Assembly (NCBI RefSeq): GCF_027887165.1
Contig: NC_077228.1
Coordinates: 103,197,206 to 103,261,205, forward strand
Reading direction: 5' to 3'
Origin: Monodelphis domestica
Lineage: Eukaryota > Chordata > Mammalia > Didelphimorphia > Didelphidae
Length of the DNA: 64,000 bases
Shown: one piece after another, positions 47,840 through 64,000 of the stretch
How positions within the stretch are numbered: the first letter of the stretch is position 1
Layout: each line of letters starts with the position of its first letter
The notes under the pieces: generated by a model
Told to the model about the DNA's origin: nothing
Database searches by the model: none
The model's input: only the letters and a program-made list of their open reading frames with translations
Position numbers and translations under genes: made by a program

Positions 47840-48030
47840 AATTGTTTTAGAACTGAAAGGGGTCTTAGAGATCATCTAGTCATTTTACAAGTGAGGAAAC
47901 TGAGGTCCAGAGAGGGGAAAGGACTTGTTCAGTCACATAGGTAGAGTATGTGGAAACAGCAAGATTCAAACCCAGGTCCTCAAATTCAAATTCAACTCTG
48001 TTTTCACTGTAAAATGGTGACTCCTAGGCC
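47840..48030 (+). repeat. Ancient MIR/THER-like repeat
   Basis: Fourth copy of the 'aaaggggtcttagagatcat ... gaggaaactgaggtccagag' family. Confidence 0.55.
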
Positions 48031-48166
48031 ACTGTAGGAGAGACACTATAGAAATATTCAGAAATGGAGCTGTTAATATTGACAAACCATGAGTGATTCC
48101 TGGACTGAGTGCTTTGCAAGTGTTATGGGAGAAATAATCTCTTTGAGTTCATGTAGTAGGTATGGC

Positions 48167-48853
48167 TGTCTAAACATTTGTCACAAGCAGAAATTATAGA
48201 GGTAAAACACCAGGTTTCTTTATTATCCTTAAGCATAAATTCAGACTTCAGAGAAAGCCTGAATTCCCATTAGGATCACATAAGCCCTCTTATAGACAAA
48301 ATTATATCAGAGTTACAGAGAAGTAATTCATTTATACAGTGTACTCTTGCATATTACCCTTAGGTCATGAAAATCAAAGAGAAGATAGATCTATAATTCC
48401 ATACTTCCTTCAATAAAATTCAATAATAAACATTAAACAAACTTAGTCATAGTCTCATACATATCTTTAGGAAACAAACCCTAAAGGTAAACTAAGTTAA
48501 GTTGTTAAGTTACTTATTACTTAAATAACAAACCTAGAGATAAACTAAGTCCAGTTGTTAAATTATTTATTTGTTACTTAAGTTGCATACAAAAGGTAAA
48601 CTAAGTCAGATTGTTAAATTACTTGTTACTTATGTAATTAACCCAAAGATAAATTAAGTCATTGTTAAATTATTTATTTGTTACTTAAGTAACAAACCCT
48701 ATAGGGAAGCTAATCCAGGTTAAGTTACAGATTAAATTATATTTAGAAGATTCATAATTAGGCTGATTGAGGTAGATCTACATAACATCAATTCCTCTGG
48801 CTTCTAATGTATGGACTCTTTAAGGCTTTATGTAAATTTTCACATCCCACAGG
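48167..48853 (-). repeat. Retroviral-type solo LTR, minus strand
   Basis: On the minus strand it begins TGTGGGATGTGAAAATTT and ends near AAATGTTTAGACA. In between are a U3-like region with four ~55 bp tandem repeats (48483-48700), a TATAAG box at 48289-48294 and an AATAAA signal at 48219-48224, about 70 bp downstream. The TG...CA ends, promoter and polyadenylation order fit an LTR. No internal retroviral sequence lies alongside, so it is probably solo. No clean target-site duplication was found. Confidence 0.65.
48483..48700. repeat. Four tandem ~55 bp repeats in the LTR
   Basis: Units start at about 48483, 48535, 48591 and 48645, each with 'gtaaactaagt' or a close variant followed by 'ttgttaa(a/g)tta' and 'tta(c/t)ttaagtaaca'. 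Units are diverged from each other, and a partial fifth may follow at 48701. Confidence 0.85.
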
Positions 48854-49039
48854 ACAGTTTTTGGTTAGGTGAGCTTAACATTAACAGAATACAGACTTTT
48901 AGTCAATCAAATTTTATGGAAGGAATGGCCTGGAGTCCTGAATAATAAAAGGAAATAAAAATTTCTATAACAAAAGCATTATAGGCTCTAGACTTCATTC
49001 CAAACTTTGTTCATCTGCATAATAATAACTCACAAGTTT

Positions 49040-49480
49040 ATAGTTATTTTCTCTTGTTTATCTTTTGGTTAGATTTATCTAGTTCTGAGAGAGGAAAATT
49101 GAGACTTCTAACAAGTATAACTTTACTGTCTATTTCTTCTTATAAATCATTTAACTTCTTTTAAAAATTTGGATGCTATATACCATTTGGTGCATATATT
49201 TTTAATATTGATATTGCTTCGTTGTTTATGGTACCTTTTACCTTCCTTATCTCTTTTAATTAGATCTATTTTTGCTTTAGCTTTGTCTGAGAACATGATT
49301 GTTACTCTGTTGTATTTTTTTAAATTTCAGCTAAAGCATAATAGATTCTGCTCCAGTCTTTTACCTTTACTCTGTGTGTATGTTTCCCTGCTCCAAAAGT
49401 GTTTCTTGTAGACAGCATTTTATAAGATTCTGGTTTTTGATCCATTCTGCTATCCAAATAGCTATTTTCTCAAGACAACC
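49040..49480 (-). repeat. L1 ORF2 endonuclease-region fragment
   Basis: Collinear with about 19620-20035 of the large L1. Includes the complement of the endonuclease block ('gtttcttgtagacagcattt'). Confidence 0.75.
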
Positions 49481-49814
49481 CTGAAACTAGGCAGAATAAA
49501 TGTTATTAGAGACTCAGAGACAGGAAGTGGCCGTTTGCATTCATTAGGAATCTAAATTCCATTTAAAATTGCACTTTCTAAGGGTATAAATGCCTTCTTT
49601 CATTTTCTTTGCTCTCTCTTTGTTTTACTTCTGTTCTGACCCCCTACTGACCTCTCCCCCTTTACACTGTGTAACTCCTGTTTCTCAGTTCAAGCTTCCT
49701 GGAGATATAGGTTCCCAAGTTCCTTTCCTTCTTGAACAGATAATAATCAGCAAGATAATAATAATAATAATGATCACAATAATGGTTAGCCTTTATGGTT
49801 TACAAAGTAGTTTA
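49481..49814. other. Unannotated stretch with short (ATA)n
   Basis: A short (ATA)n run lies at 49755-49772. The rest is unrecognised. Confidence 0.4.
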
Positions 49815-50053
49815 CATATATGTGTATATATATATATATATACACATATATTAATATTAAACCCTTGCCTACTATCTTAGAATCAACATTAAGTCTTTGT
49901 TCCGAGACAGAAGAGCTGGAAAGAAGGACCAGGTAACTGGAATTAAGTGATTTGTTTAGTCTCAGGGCTAGGAATTGTTTGAAGTCAAATTTGAATCCAA
50001 GACCTCCTGTGTCTAGGCATGGCTCTCAATCCAATGTGCCACCTGGCTGCCCC
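49815..50053 (-). repeat. SINE-A with (TA)n on its 3' side
   Basis: Body 49857-50053 (aaacccttgcctac to accaatgtgccacctggctg region). A TA/TG run at 49815-49850 precedes the tail complement, as at 14396. Confidence 0.83.
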
Positions 50054-50724
50054 CTACATACATTCTCTAGACAGGATTGCCACTTGACTGAGACTAAGGA
50101 GAGCAGCAGCAGGCAGAGGCACACTAAGGGGATCTCCTGGTCCCCTTCCTTCCTAGACTCCTGGAAATTGAACATTGGGTGGGCAGGAGAAGAACCTGGG
50201 CTGCCAGGGTATAGGATGGCTGTACCTCTTTCTCATTTCCTTAAGGTTTCCCACTGAGTCCTGACATCAGAGCCTCATTGCTACAACCTCCAGGACTTCC
50301 ACATGGTCTGGGACAAGAGCTCATTGCTCCTTCCCCCTTAACCTAGTACCTTAGGCTGAAGAGTTTACAGGTTGGATTAGATTGTATAGTTCTTATCAAT
50401 CAATCAATATTTGTCAAGTGCCTCTTATCTCTCTATCAGGGGGTGGGCAGCATATTTCATTAGGAATCCTTGGGAATTGTTGATTGGTCATTGTCAACAA
50501 ACATTCATTAAGAACCTGTAGTAAAGGGAGCTCATTTTCCTGAGTTCAAGTCTGAACTCAGACTCTTATTGCTGTGTAACCCTGGGCAAGTCACTTGATT
50601 TCAATTGCCTAGGAAAAAAGAAGAAACTAAAGTAAGATGTTAGGCTAAGTGTTGGAGAACCATAAAGTCAAAAAATTGAATTTTTGAGGGCAATTTCTAC
50701 CCTCAAAAACAATCTCTTACCCAA
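50054..50724. other. Mostly unique, with SINE and L2 scraps
   Basis: 50394-50520 has antisense L2-terminus-like text ('tcaatcaatcaatatttgtc'). 50525-50615 is a SINE core scrap in plus orientation. The rest is unrecognised. Confidence 0.45.
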
Positions 50725-50929
50725 TTAAAAAAAACAAACACCTTCTGTATTAGAATTAATTCTGAGTGCCAGTTCCAAGGCAGAAGAGTGGTAAGGGCTA
50801 GGCAATTGGGTTTAAGTGACCTGCCCAGAGTCACACAGCTAGGAAGTATCTATGGTCAAATTTGAACCCAGGACTTCCCATCTCCAGGCCTGGCTCTCTA
50901 TCCAAAGAAAATATACCACCTAGCTGCCC
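50725..50929 (-). repeat. SINE-A, minus strand
   Basis: Near-complete with a short insertion (aaagaaaatata) in the head-side arm. Confidence 0.86.
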
Positions 50930-51115
50930 TGGGAAACTTATTTTTCTATATTTCTTGAGGATCTTATCAAGCTCTTACTGCTCAAATCTGTGAGGTATCT
51001 TTATTCTTATTTTATAAATCAGGAAAATAAAATCTGAAGGTTTAAATAAACGCATGGCCTCCCAGCTAGTGTCCCAGAGTGGACTGAAACCCAGGTCTCC
51101 TGATACTTGGTTCAG
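50930..51115 (-). repeat. MIR-like SINE, minus strand
   Basis: 'tcttattttataaatcagga' and 'gcctcccagctagtgtccca' in antisense MIR order. Diverged. Confidence 0.5.
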
Positions 51116-52104
51116 GGATACCCTAGATGCCAAGTCACAGGACAGGGATTCTTAGAACAAAACATGTGGGATGATGGTTGGCTTGATATCCTCAGGGGAT
51201 GGAGATGGGTTTAGAAACATAGCTTAACTGCTAATTATGGTCTCTCCTCTGCCCATAATAGAATGAATGACCTCCATCTAAGACCTCTGATCCAATGCTC
51301 TTAGATGTGCAGGCCTATCCTCCTTCCCAAGGGCTAACAACCCCTCATGGCCAGGACTGGAGAGACTAAGGAGGAGGGAGAAGGCATTGTCCTTTGGCCC
51401 CGAGGCTCCCTCCTTCCTTTAGGACTGACCAGCCAGAGCAGTTTCACCCTTCCATCTCCTCCTGGATGGCCAGACATCAGGCTGCTTTGCCCTGATCAGC
51501 TGAATCCTTAAGTCTGCTGGACTGGGGGCTTTAGAGGTTTAGAGCCTTGGTTCCTGACTCAAGTTTCCCTCTGGTGCCGAAAGCCAACTTTCCAAGTGTG
51601 AAATTTTCTTCTTGTTTTGTAAGGTCTCTTTCTACCTATTAAGCCTCTGTGGGATCCAGGTTGCTGTCAATTTGTTCTACTACAGATGGGGTGAGAAAGA
51701 CAAGAACCTGGAGCCTTCTTGCTGGGCTGGTACCAGAGGAACAGGGCCAGGAGACTCCAGATTGATGAGCAGTAGGGAAGGGCTGGGAAAAGGCAACTTG
51801 TGGGTCACACAGGGATCAGGCATAAGAGGGGTGGATTGCAGGAAGGGAAAGGGTGACTTCTTCAGTTCACAATTCCTGGGAATCTGGGGAGCAAAAAGAA
51901 CCACTGCCAAAAGTCACTGTAACTACGCACCAAAAGACAGTCCTTGTATAAATAAATTTAAGGAGGAAAAAACCAAGACTTGTGATTCAGCTGGGCATAG
52001 AGAAGCTACATCTTGGAATGGAAAGAAATGGCCAAGGTAACCTTTCAGAGAAGATTTCACTGCCACAAGTCTTGGCCATGAGGCAGAGAGTGTCTAAGGC
52101 CAAG
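51116..52104. other. Unannotated, apparently unique stretch
   Basis: About 1 kb with no recognised repeat. The 142-codon plus frame at 51612-52040 has no family resemblance or coding context. Confidence 0.4.
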
Positions 52105-52110
52105 ATCAGA

Positions 52111-52235
52111 GGTTCTTAACCTTTTTGTGACCCCTTGGGAAGTTTGGTAAAGCCTATGACCTCTTCTCAGGAAATATATAGATTAAAATACATAGGATTA
52201 TAAAGGAAATCAATAATTGACTTTAAAATTTGACT
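52111..52235 (+). repeat. Family C: MITE-like dispersed repeat, copy 2
   Basis: Starts ggttcttaacc and carries the shared 'ttggtaaagcctatgacctc' and 'ataggattataaaggaaatc' blocks. The distal end is lost. Confidence 0.6.
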
Positions 52236-52319
52236 TAATTTTTTTTTGATGAATAAAAATCCACCTCTCCCTTCTCTTCCCCACCAAAAAAAGAAAGAAA
52301 ACCAAAACCCTTGTAGCAA

Positions 52320-52490
52320 ATATGAATGGAATTGGGAGGATCTGGGTTCAAATTTGGCCTGAGACACTCCCTAGTTGTGTGACCTTGGCCAAGTCACTTA
52401 ACCCCAATTGCCTACCTCCCTGCTGCTTTTTTTCTTTGGAACTAATACTTATATTAATAATCAAACATAAGGTAAGAATTTTTAAAATAT
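52320..52490 (+). repeat. SINE-A, plus strand, head missing
   Basis: B-box gggttcaaatttgg, core and a diverged tail (aaggtaagaatttttaaaa). Confidence 0.82.
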
Positions 52491-52738
52491 GGAAATCAAT
52501 TAAAATAACTTCTAACCCAGACCACGTCCAATAAAATATATGTCTCAGTCTTCACTAAGTCCATTATCTTTTTGTCAGATTGCGGGTAGCACAAGAAACC
52601 AATTAGACAAATATACTATTTTTTGAAAATCCAAAGTTCATGAACCTCATGTATTTTGGAGCCTTGCTGCTCTGTTGATCCATAGAAAAGTGCCCACAGG
52701 TACTCCAGTAGGTTTGTCCATGTCTCTGACATTCAGTT

Positions 52739-52948
52739 ATTTTTTTTTTTTATAACCCTTACCTTCCACCTTAGAATCAATATATATTGATTCTAAGAAG
52801 GAAGAGTGGTAAGGGCTAGGCAAGGGGGGTGGTGTTAAGTGACTTGCCCAGGGTCACACAGCTGGGAAGTGTCTGAGGCCAGATTTGAACCCAGGACCTC
52901 CCATCTCTAGGCCTGGCTCTCTATCCACTGAACCACCAGGTGCCCCCA
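52739..52948 (-). repeat. SINE-A, minus strand
   Basis: Full-length and little diverged, with cattca at both borders. It begins with a run of T. Confidence 0.92.
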
Positions 52949-53417
52949 TTCAAAACACTTTTAAGTTTAATTGGTATTATTAACATTTTTTGGCATCACT
53001 TTTTAAAGTCAAATCGACCATCAAAACAACAAACTAAGCTCTAATTTGTAGTGTTTATCTATTTCCAAGGTGTAAAAGTTAATCATTGGCTCTCTGGTCC
53101 AAATTGGCTCCAGCACAACCCTGGAGGGACCTTGTCATCTCTGGTAGGAGCCCAATCTACTTTTGGACAGCTCCAGTCATGGAGAAGTTTTTGACAGCCT
53201 AAGTCTACCTTCCTACCAGGTAGATTCTTCCCACTGCTCCTAGTTCTGCCCTTTGGGGCTAAGCAGAATACATCTCATCTCTTTTCCATGTGGCAATCCA
53301 TTGACTATCTGAGGGCAGCTGACCTCTCCCTCTAGGTCTCCCATTGGCTAAGAAAGCACTCAGCCCTCCTTTGAGAGATCCTAGTTCCTCGGCATGGCAA
53401 GAGTGATGAGGTTGAGT
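52949..53417. other. Unannotated stretch
   Basis: No gene or repeat recognised. Confidence 0.4.
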
Positions 53418-53560
53418 TCTAAGAAAGAAGAGGTAGGCAATTGAGGTTAAGTGACCTGCCCAGGGTCACACAGCTAGGAAGTATCTGAGGCCAAATTTGA
53501 ACCCAGATTTTTCTGACTCCAGGCTTGGAGCATTATTCTCTGTGCTACCTAGCTGCCTCT
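53418..53560 (-). repeat. SINE-A, minus strand, partial
   Basis: Core and head complement present ('acctgcccagggtcacacag', 'tacctagctgcctct'). Tail-proximal part missing. Confidence 0.8.
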
Positions 53561-53627
53561 ATAATTATTTCTTGTTCTTTGTCTTCTGGAAATTTCTAGT
53601 CTAGGACAGACTTCTTTCTTTTTTTTA

Positions 53628-53865
53628 TCTTGAAAAAAATTTATTTAATTAGTCAATTTAGGATATTTTTCCATGGTTACATGATTCATGTTCTTCCCTC
53701 TCCCCTCCTCATAGCCGACATGCAATTCCATTGGATTTTACATGTGTCATTGATCAAGTCCTATTTCCATATTATCGAAATTTGCACCAGGGTGATCACT
53801 TAAAGTCTACATCCCCAATCATATCCCCATTGGACCATGTGATCAAGCAGATGTTTTTCTTCTCT
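53628..53865 (-). repeat. Short L1 3' end
   Basis: Same L1 3' UTR subfamily as 25066 ('aattagtcaatttaggatat'), about 238 bp, with no coding region. Confidence 0.85.
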
Positions 53866-53989
53866 TACCTTATTTCTTCTTATGCCTTAGTTTGTCTCCT
53901 CCATTCTTCCAGAGGAAAAAGAAAAATTATACAAAAGCTCAGTCATTCTACTTTCAACTCCTAACCCTTACCAGGCCTTCTTTTCAAAT

Positions 53990-54260
53990 TATGAGACGTG
54001 TTTCAAATGCTATATTCTGCCTCCTAGCCCAGTTTGCTTAAAAGTTATTGCTCATTAATCCTCTAAACAGCTTTTTTCCTCCTCCAGAAAGTCTTCCTAG
54101 TCTGAAATTCACTCATCCAAGCCATGGGATGCTTATGATTTCCAACCCTGCTCTCCCTATCCATTCCCTCACCACTCTACTAGGACATCATACCCTTATT
54201 GAGTATGTGTGTATGTATATATGACTTTTTTCCATGTATCTGGACATGCAGTTCATTCAC
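53990..54260 (+). repeat. L2-like LINE fragment
   Basis: 'ccagaaagtcttcctagtct' and following text resemble L2 3' sequence. Diverged. Confidence 0.45.
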
Positions 54261-54340
54261 TTTTTGAATATGTTGCTTGTTTGGCTTCTCCATGTCTAGC
54301 CACACTCGTGTGTCTTTTTGCCCACATGTCTCTAGGGCAG

Positions 54341-54480
54341 GGATCCATAACCTTTTTATGTTGTGGTCCTTTTTGTTAGTGTGATGAAATCTATGGACTC
54401 CTCAGAATGATGCCTTTAAATGCATAAAGTAAAGCGTATGTGATTCAATTACATTGAAACATAGTTATTAAGCCCCTTAT
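54341..54480 (+). repeat. Family C: MITE-like dispersed repeat, copy 3
   Basis: Starts ggatccataacc and shares 'tggactcctcagaatgatgc' and the following A/T-rich block with the other copies. The distal terminus is lost. Confidence 0.6.
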
Positions 54481-54671
54481 TTGGAGGGTCCTGCCTGAAT
54501 CTGCTACAGCCAAGAGGAGAATGTAGACCTTGGGGAGATGGACAATAGTGTGCCACTGTGATGACACCCAAAGGATAACTCGATGGGCATTGAACTGACT
54601 TACATTAAAGTGTCCTGATCAAAGTCTGAAACAACTGGGAGAAAACTGGAGAATGTAGAACAGTGGAGCGT

Positions 54672-54735
54672 TGTGTGTCTGTCGTGGACTCTGTGTGTGT
54701 GTCTGTGTGTGTCTGGTGAGTGTGTGTGTGTGGGC
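54672..54735. repeat. (TG)n-rich microsatellite
   Basis: tgtg units interrupted by tctg, just upstream of the candidate first exon of the host gene. Confidence 0.9.
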
Positions 54736-54863
54736 TGGGCATAGCCAGCCTCTCCACTGCCTGGGAGAAGGGGGAAAGAAGATGAAGGGCAGAGCAGGAG
54801 TAAGTGAGAGGGGTGGAGGGGGGGGGAGTTCTGTGACCTACATCTCCTCCCCTTCTCTGCTAG

Positions 54864-54972
54864 TCAGCAGTCCAGCTCTGAGCCTCCTGCAAGGAACAGC
54901 AGCTGGGGTAAGGAGGAGAGAACCAACAGCAGGCAGGCAGGAAGCCTGTTGAACAGTCGCCCTCGGGCACAG
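54864..54972 (+). other. IGFN1: Candidate non-coding 5' exon of IGFN1
   Basis: The right end is a consensus donor (cacag|gtaagc). A second potential donor (ctggg|gtaagg) lies inside at 54907. The left end follows a good pyrimidine tract and acceptor (cttctctgctag), so it could be an internal 5' UTR exon. If that acceptor is unused, it is the end of a longer first exon. An E-box CAGCTG is at 54900-54905. No transcript evidence is available. Confidence 0.35.
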
Positions 54973-57933
54973 GTAAGCTGGGCATACCTTCTCTCTTATT
55001 CCTTGATTGATGACTTTAGGTGAAGGGCAAAAGAGATGAGGGAAATAACTTTTCCTCCTCTCCCTGATTTCCCACTCTGAAAAAGATACCACCACTGTGG
55101 GGTAGGTGCCTAGAGTTGCAGTCCACACTGTCATACCAATGCAATAGTGAATGCCTCTGCTGGCCACCCTTTCTACGTGGTACGTTGGTGGTGGTGGTGT
55201 CTACTTCGATCAGTCTTGAGGTTCTGGAGGAAACAATTCCAGTGTGAGTAGACTATACCTAGCTTAGGAGAGACCAGAGCAGTATTCTTGAAGCTTCTAT
55301 CCTTCTGGTGCAGTGGGGGGAATTCTCAGGGAGAGGTTAAGATTTACCTGCAAAAAGAAATTCAGAGGGAAGGACCCCAGTGCCAAGAAAGAGGACGAAA
55401 GCAGTCGGGCAAATATTTGTACAGTGAAGATTCCTTCTTGCTTGGACTGGGAGTCTTCTCTGAAGCTGAAGCTGAAGCTGAAGACTAAGTATTGAGAAAT
55501 AGGGAAACAGGGAATCTTTCTCTATTTTGGATTACTCCATCGGTGCCTGGTTGACATGTAATCCAAGAAAAGAATGGTATGTTTTCAATGGATCAGGTAG
55601 GTATAGGCAAGAGACCCTTAACTATGGCAGGAAGCTATCAAACGTCCCTTCCACAACTGCTGTGTCCACAAGGGGTTAAAATTTTTCTTCACTCTCCCCT
55701 GGCAAGTGATTTCAAGGATGGGGTAGAAGCCATGGCCCATTGTCAAGATTTAAATAATTATATAGCTGATTCTGAGGGGAGAAGCCCCTATTTGATTCCT
55801 ATGTCCTGTGCCCCATCAGTGTCAATGCTCTAGCCCCAGCTGGAATGGAAGGAGGTCAGGATGGAGTGGAAGTCAGGGTGGGAGGGCATGATGGCAGGTG
55901 GATCTTAGGGGAAAACTGAATAGATCCTTCCCCCCCCCCCATCTTGTCAATAAGAGTCTAAATGGGAAATTGAGTCAGGAGACAAGTGTGGGATAAGGTA
56001 AAGTTATCCTTCAGTGATGGGGTAAATTGAGCCTTTCCCCTAGATTTGAGAACAAGCAGCTGGGGAGGAAATTCAGTTCTTTCTCTACCCTACCCATATC
56101 CATTTGCTGGCCTCAGTTTCTCCTATTTACCAAAGGGTGAATTGGAATTAATTTAACCCTAAAAATCTTAAAGTATCTTTTTTATCATTTCCCTTAATAC
56201 ACAGCCCTGGCTATGCTATTTGAGAATGAAAGCCCAGAAGGAAGGGAGATGTTTTAATGGTAGATCATCTACTAGCTCCTTAAAGAAGGGAAAATAGAAC
56301 CAGTGGATCTGGGATACCATACTCTACTCTCCCTCCCACCATTCAAGGGGGTTCTCCTGGCATTGACAGAGTGGGTATGAGAATAGGAGAGGTAGAGGAG
56401 AATTTGTATAATGTATCCCATTAGTATCCCATATGAGTAACTTAGTGATTCTCTTTTGATGGTAACGATGTTGCCAGGGGCTTCATACTTCTCTCACACG
56501 CAGTTCTTGGGGGCCTACCAATACCTTTGCTTTCCACTAGGACAGCTGGGATGAGATTGGTTTGCTATGGGAGTAACAGCAGAATGTGAGCCCTCAGCAA
56601 GATCAGTTCTACTCCTCCCACCCCACCCCAGCCCAGAACCAACTGGGCTTCTCCTTAATTGGTTCTATTCTCCCCATCACTGGCCATTCACCACCCCCAT
56701 CCACCAGAACTCTCTAGACCTGGCAATGATGGCAGTGGGCTTGTGAAGGCTCCAGAACACAATTGGCACACTTTAGCATTCCAGGGATGGCAATGGGACA
56801 ACAGCCATTTTGTGAAGATTATCAGACCTAGCTTGGAGTTTTGTTGGGGAGGGCGGATGGGAAGAGATGGACAGGGGTGGGGAAAGTGAGTAGGGGGTGA
56901 GGTTGCAGTTGTGAAATGAGAGAAGACCAACCTGGTAGAAGAATTTGTTCTGTCATGGGGGAATGTGGTCTGAAATCAGGCCCTTTGGTTTGGAAAAAGA
57001 GGCCTCCATAAGAGAGGTCCCCCAACTGGAGTTGGCATAAGATCAATCAAAATGAAAGGTTGGTTTCTAGGCCTCCAAAAGCAAAACCTCATCCTATGAA
57101 AAAGGAAACCCCCAAAGGAAACTAACCTAATTAACTGGGGAATCCTATTCCAAAGTGCCATTCCCTTGAGGTCCTAGGTCTAGAGAATACATTTGGTTTT
57201 ACCAAAATGTATTTGGAATTATTTGTTCCCTCTCTCTTCCAATGAGTGTGGCCATCCCTGGGTGAGACTGACAGTGAGTCAGTCAGGCAGGAGAGAAGTG
57301 AGGGTAGGAAATACTCTTATTTACACCTGACGCTATAATTCACAGTCCACAGAGGGGGAGTAGATGGATTTATGGGGGTCAAACAGTTCCTGAGCCAAAG
57401 ACTGCTCAAAGCAGCCAAGAGTCAGAGACTGTCTCCTGCAGGCCAGTGGATTTGAAAGATTCCAGGCTAGGGTGGAGAGAAGATTTGTGACCTGCCCTAG
57501 GGGAGTCTCCCAGTGGGGGAGGAATCAAGAGGTCCCTGGGAAAAAAAAAAACAACCCACTTTCCTCAATCAACGGAGGATTAGACAGTGAAATAGTTGGA
57601 GAAATTCTGAATTCCCAGAGTATGTGTTCTCCCAGGTTTCTATTAAGCACTCATTGTTCTTCCAACTGAGTAGTGATGATGGTTAAGGTAAGACTGTTCC
57701 CAGAGAGAAGGCCAAGCATATCTTCAAGAGACCAGGCCACTGGGCAGAATGTTCAAGGAGCTGAGATTCCCAATGCTTCCTCCCCATCTTGGAAAAGCAC
57801 AAACAATGCATGCCCCCCAGATTTGTTCTCCATTGCCTTGGTGAGCTAGCTATTCGGGGCACCTATTCAGGACAATTGTGCTTCTTCACTCTGGAGCCTG
57901 GAATTGCCTACTCTTTAGACCCTCAGGCAGGGA
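54973..57933. other. Repeat-poor stretch, probable 5' intron of IGFN1
   Basis: Almost 3 kb without any SINE-A, SINE-B or L1. Contains a C run near 55930 and two or three frames without motifs. No exon could be recognised. Confidence 0.45.
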
Positions 57934-58113
57934 GTTCTTAGACTCCGGTTGGCAAATTTGTTTTTAAAAATAGTTTTATAATTATTTCAGTATAATTGGT
58001 TTCCTCTGTAAACATTTTATTTTATGCATTAGAAAGCATTATTCTGAGAAGGAATCCAAGGGACTTTACCAGATTGTCATAGGAGTTCATGATGCACAAA
58101 ACTTTAAGAACCC
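57934..58113 (-). repeat. Family C: MITE-like dispersed repeat, copy 4 (complete)
   Basis: About 180 bp with inverted termini: gttctta at 57934-57940 and taagaac at 58105-58111. Read on the minus strand, the interior matches copies 1-3 ('ccttctcagaataatgcttt'). This is the only copy in this orientation. Confidence 0.65.
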
Positions 58114-58348
58114 TTTCCCTAAGGGTACCTGCCCCCTTCCTTGCAAAAAATAATGATAGATGTTTCACAGTGAACTTTATTCATTCTGAACCAGTCTGGA
58201 TTCATTCATGATTGCTAGAAACATGGAACCCTTGAATCTCTGAATGGGAAAGGAATTCGGAGGCATCCAGGGCAACCCATAACTGAAGTTTGGATTCCTT
58301 TGATCACATCTCTGACAAATGATCATCCAACCTTGTTCCACACAGGTG

Positions 58349-58366
58349 ATGCCTCCTGAAATATAA
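58349..58366 (+). promoter_or_regulatory. Upstream ORF (5 codons) before the IGFN1 start
   Basis: ATG CCT CCT GAA ATA TAA lies 21 nt upstream of the main ATG within the same predicted exon. G at -3 but C at +4 gives an intermediate context. If the exon is transcribed as predicted, ribosomes would meet this ATG first. Confidence 0.45.
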
Positions 58367-58386
58367 GCAACTGAGGAAGCAGCATC

Positions 58387-64000
<5,614 letters not shown>

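Noticed and set aside
48483..48700. Regularly spaced ~55 bp repeats as a CRISPR array
   Set aside because: Units are contiguous diverged tandem repeats without unique spacers, in a vertebrate LTR context.
51612..52040. 142-codon open frame as a gene
   Set aside because: Unusual composition, no family resemblance and no supporting signals.

Overview
The window is vertebrate genomic DNA, almost certainly from a marsupial. There are no operons, ribosome-binding sites or long intact ORFs. About 25 copies of a young tRNA-derived SINE (A box, B box, A-rich tail; resembles the WSINE1-type SINEs of Australian marsupials) sit among Mar1/MIR-like CORE-SINEs, many L1 fragments, old L2 and CR1/L3 relics, retroviral LTRs and long microsatellites. 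The species is not resolved; an Australidelphian marsupial is my inference from the SINE type.

Layout. From 1 to 54.6 kb I find no host gene; the region is retrotransposon-rich. Its landmarks are: a 3 kb 5'-truncated L1 (9.9-12.9 kb); a CR1/L3 relic broken by two SINEs (13.5-14.8 kb); a near full-length L1 on the minus strand (about 15.95-22.69 kb) whose ORF1 has one early stop and whose ORF2 is frameshifted; an L2 copy split by a 500 bp microsatellite and two SINEs (29.0-30.9 kb); two endogenous-retrovirus 3' ends in divergent inverted orientation (34.7-36.25 kb); and a minus-strand LTR with four ~55 bp tandem repeats (48.2-48.85 kb). Long pyrimidine-strand microsatellites lie at 1.4, 5.0, 29.6, 37.5 and 46.2 kb, and many of them abut the A-rich 3' ends of retrotransposons.

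From about 54.7 kb the young SINE/L1 load stops and the 5' part of one host gene appears on the plus strand. Four coding exons (58387-58393, 61849-61971, 63104-63243, 63848-63947) join in compatible phases with consensus splice sites. They encode the N-terminus of an I-set immunoglobulin protein that I recognise as IGFN1 (immunoglobulin-like and fibronectin type III domain containing 1), a skeletal-muscle Z-disc protein. Most of the gene lies beyond the right edge. A candidate upstream non-coding exon ends at 54972, and a 5-codon uORF precedes the start codon. An approximately 1.19 kb LTR with two sets of U3 tandem repeats and a TATA box lies antisense in the first coding intron.

I saw no evidence of a novel multi-gene system. 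The most unusual items are the inverted pair of ERV ends, with a microsatellite grown inside one arm, the tandem-repeat-bearing LTRs (one inside IGFN1), a small MITE-like family with four copies, and the sharp change in repeat content at the gene boundary. All repeat boundaries were read by eye and are approximate.
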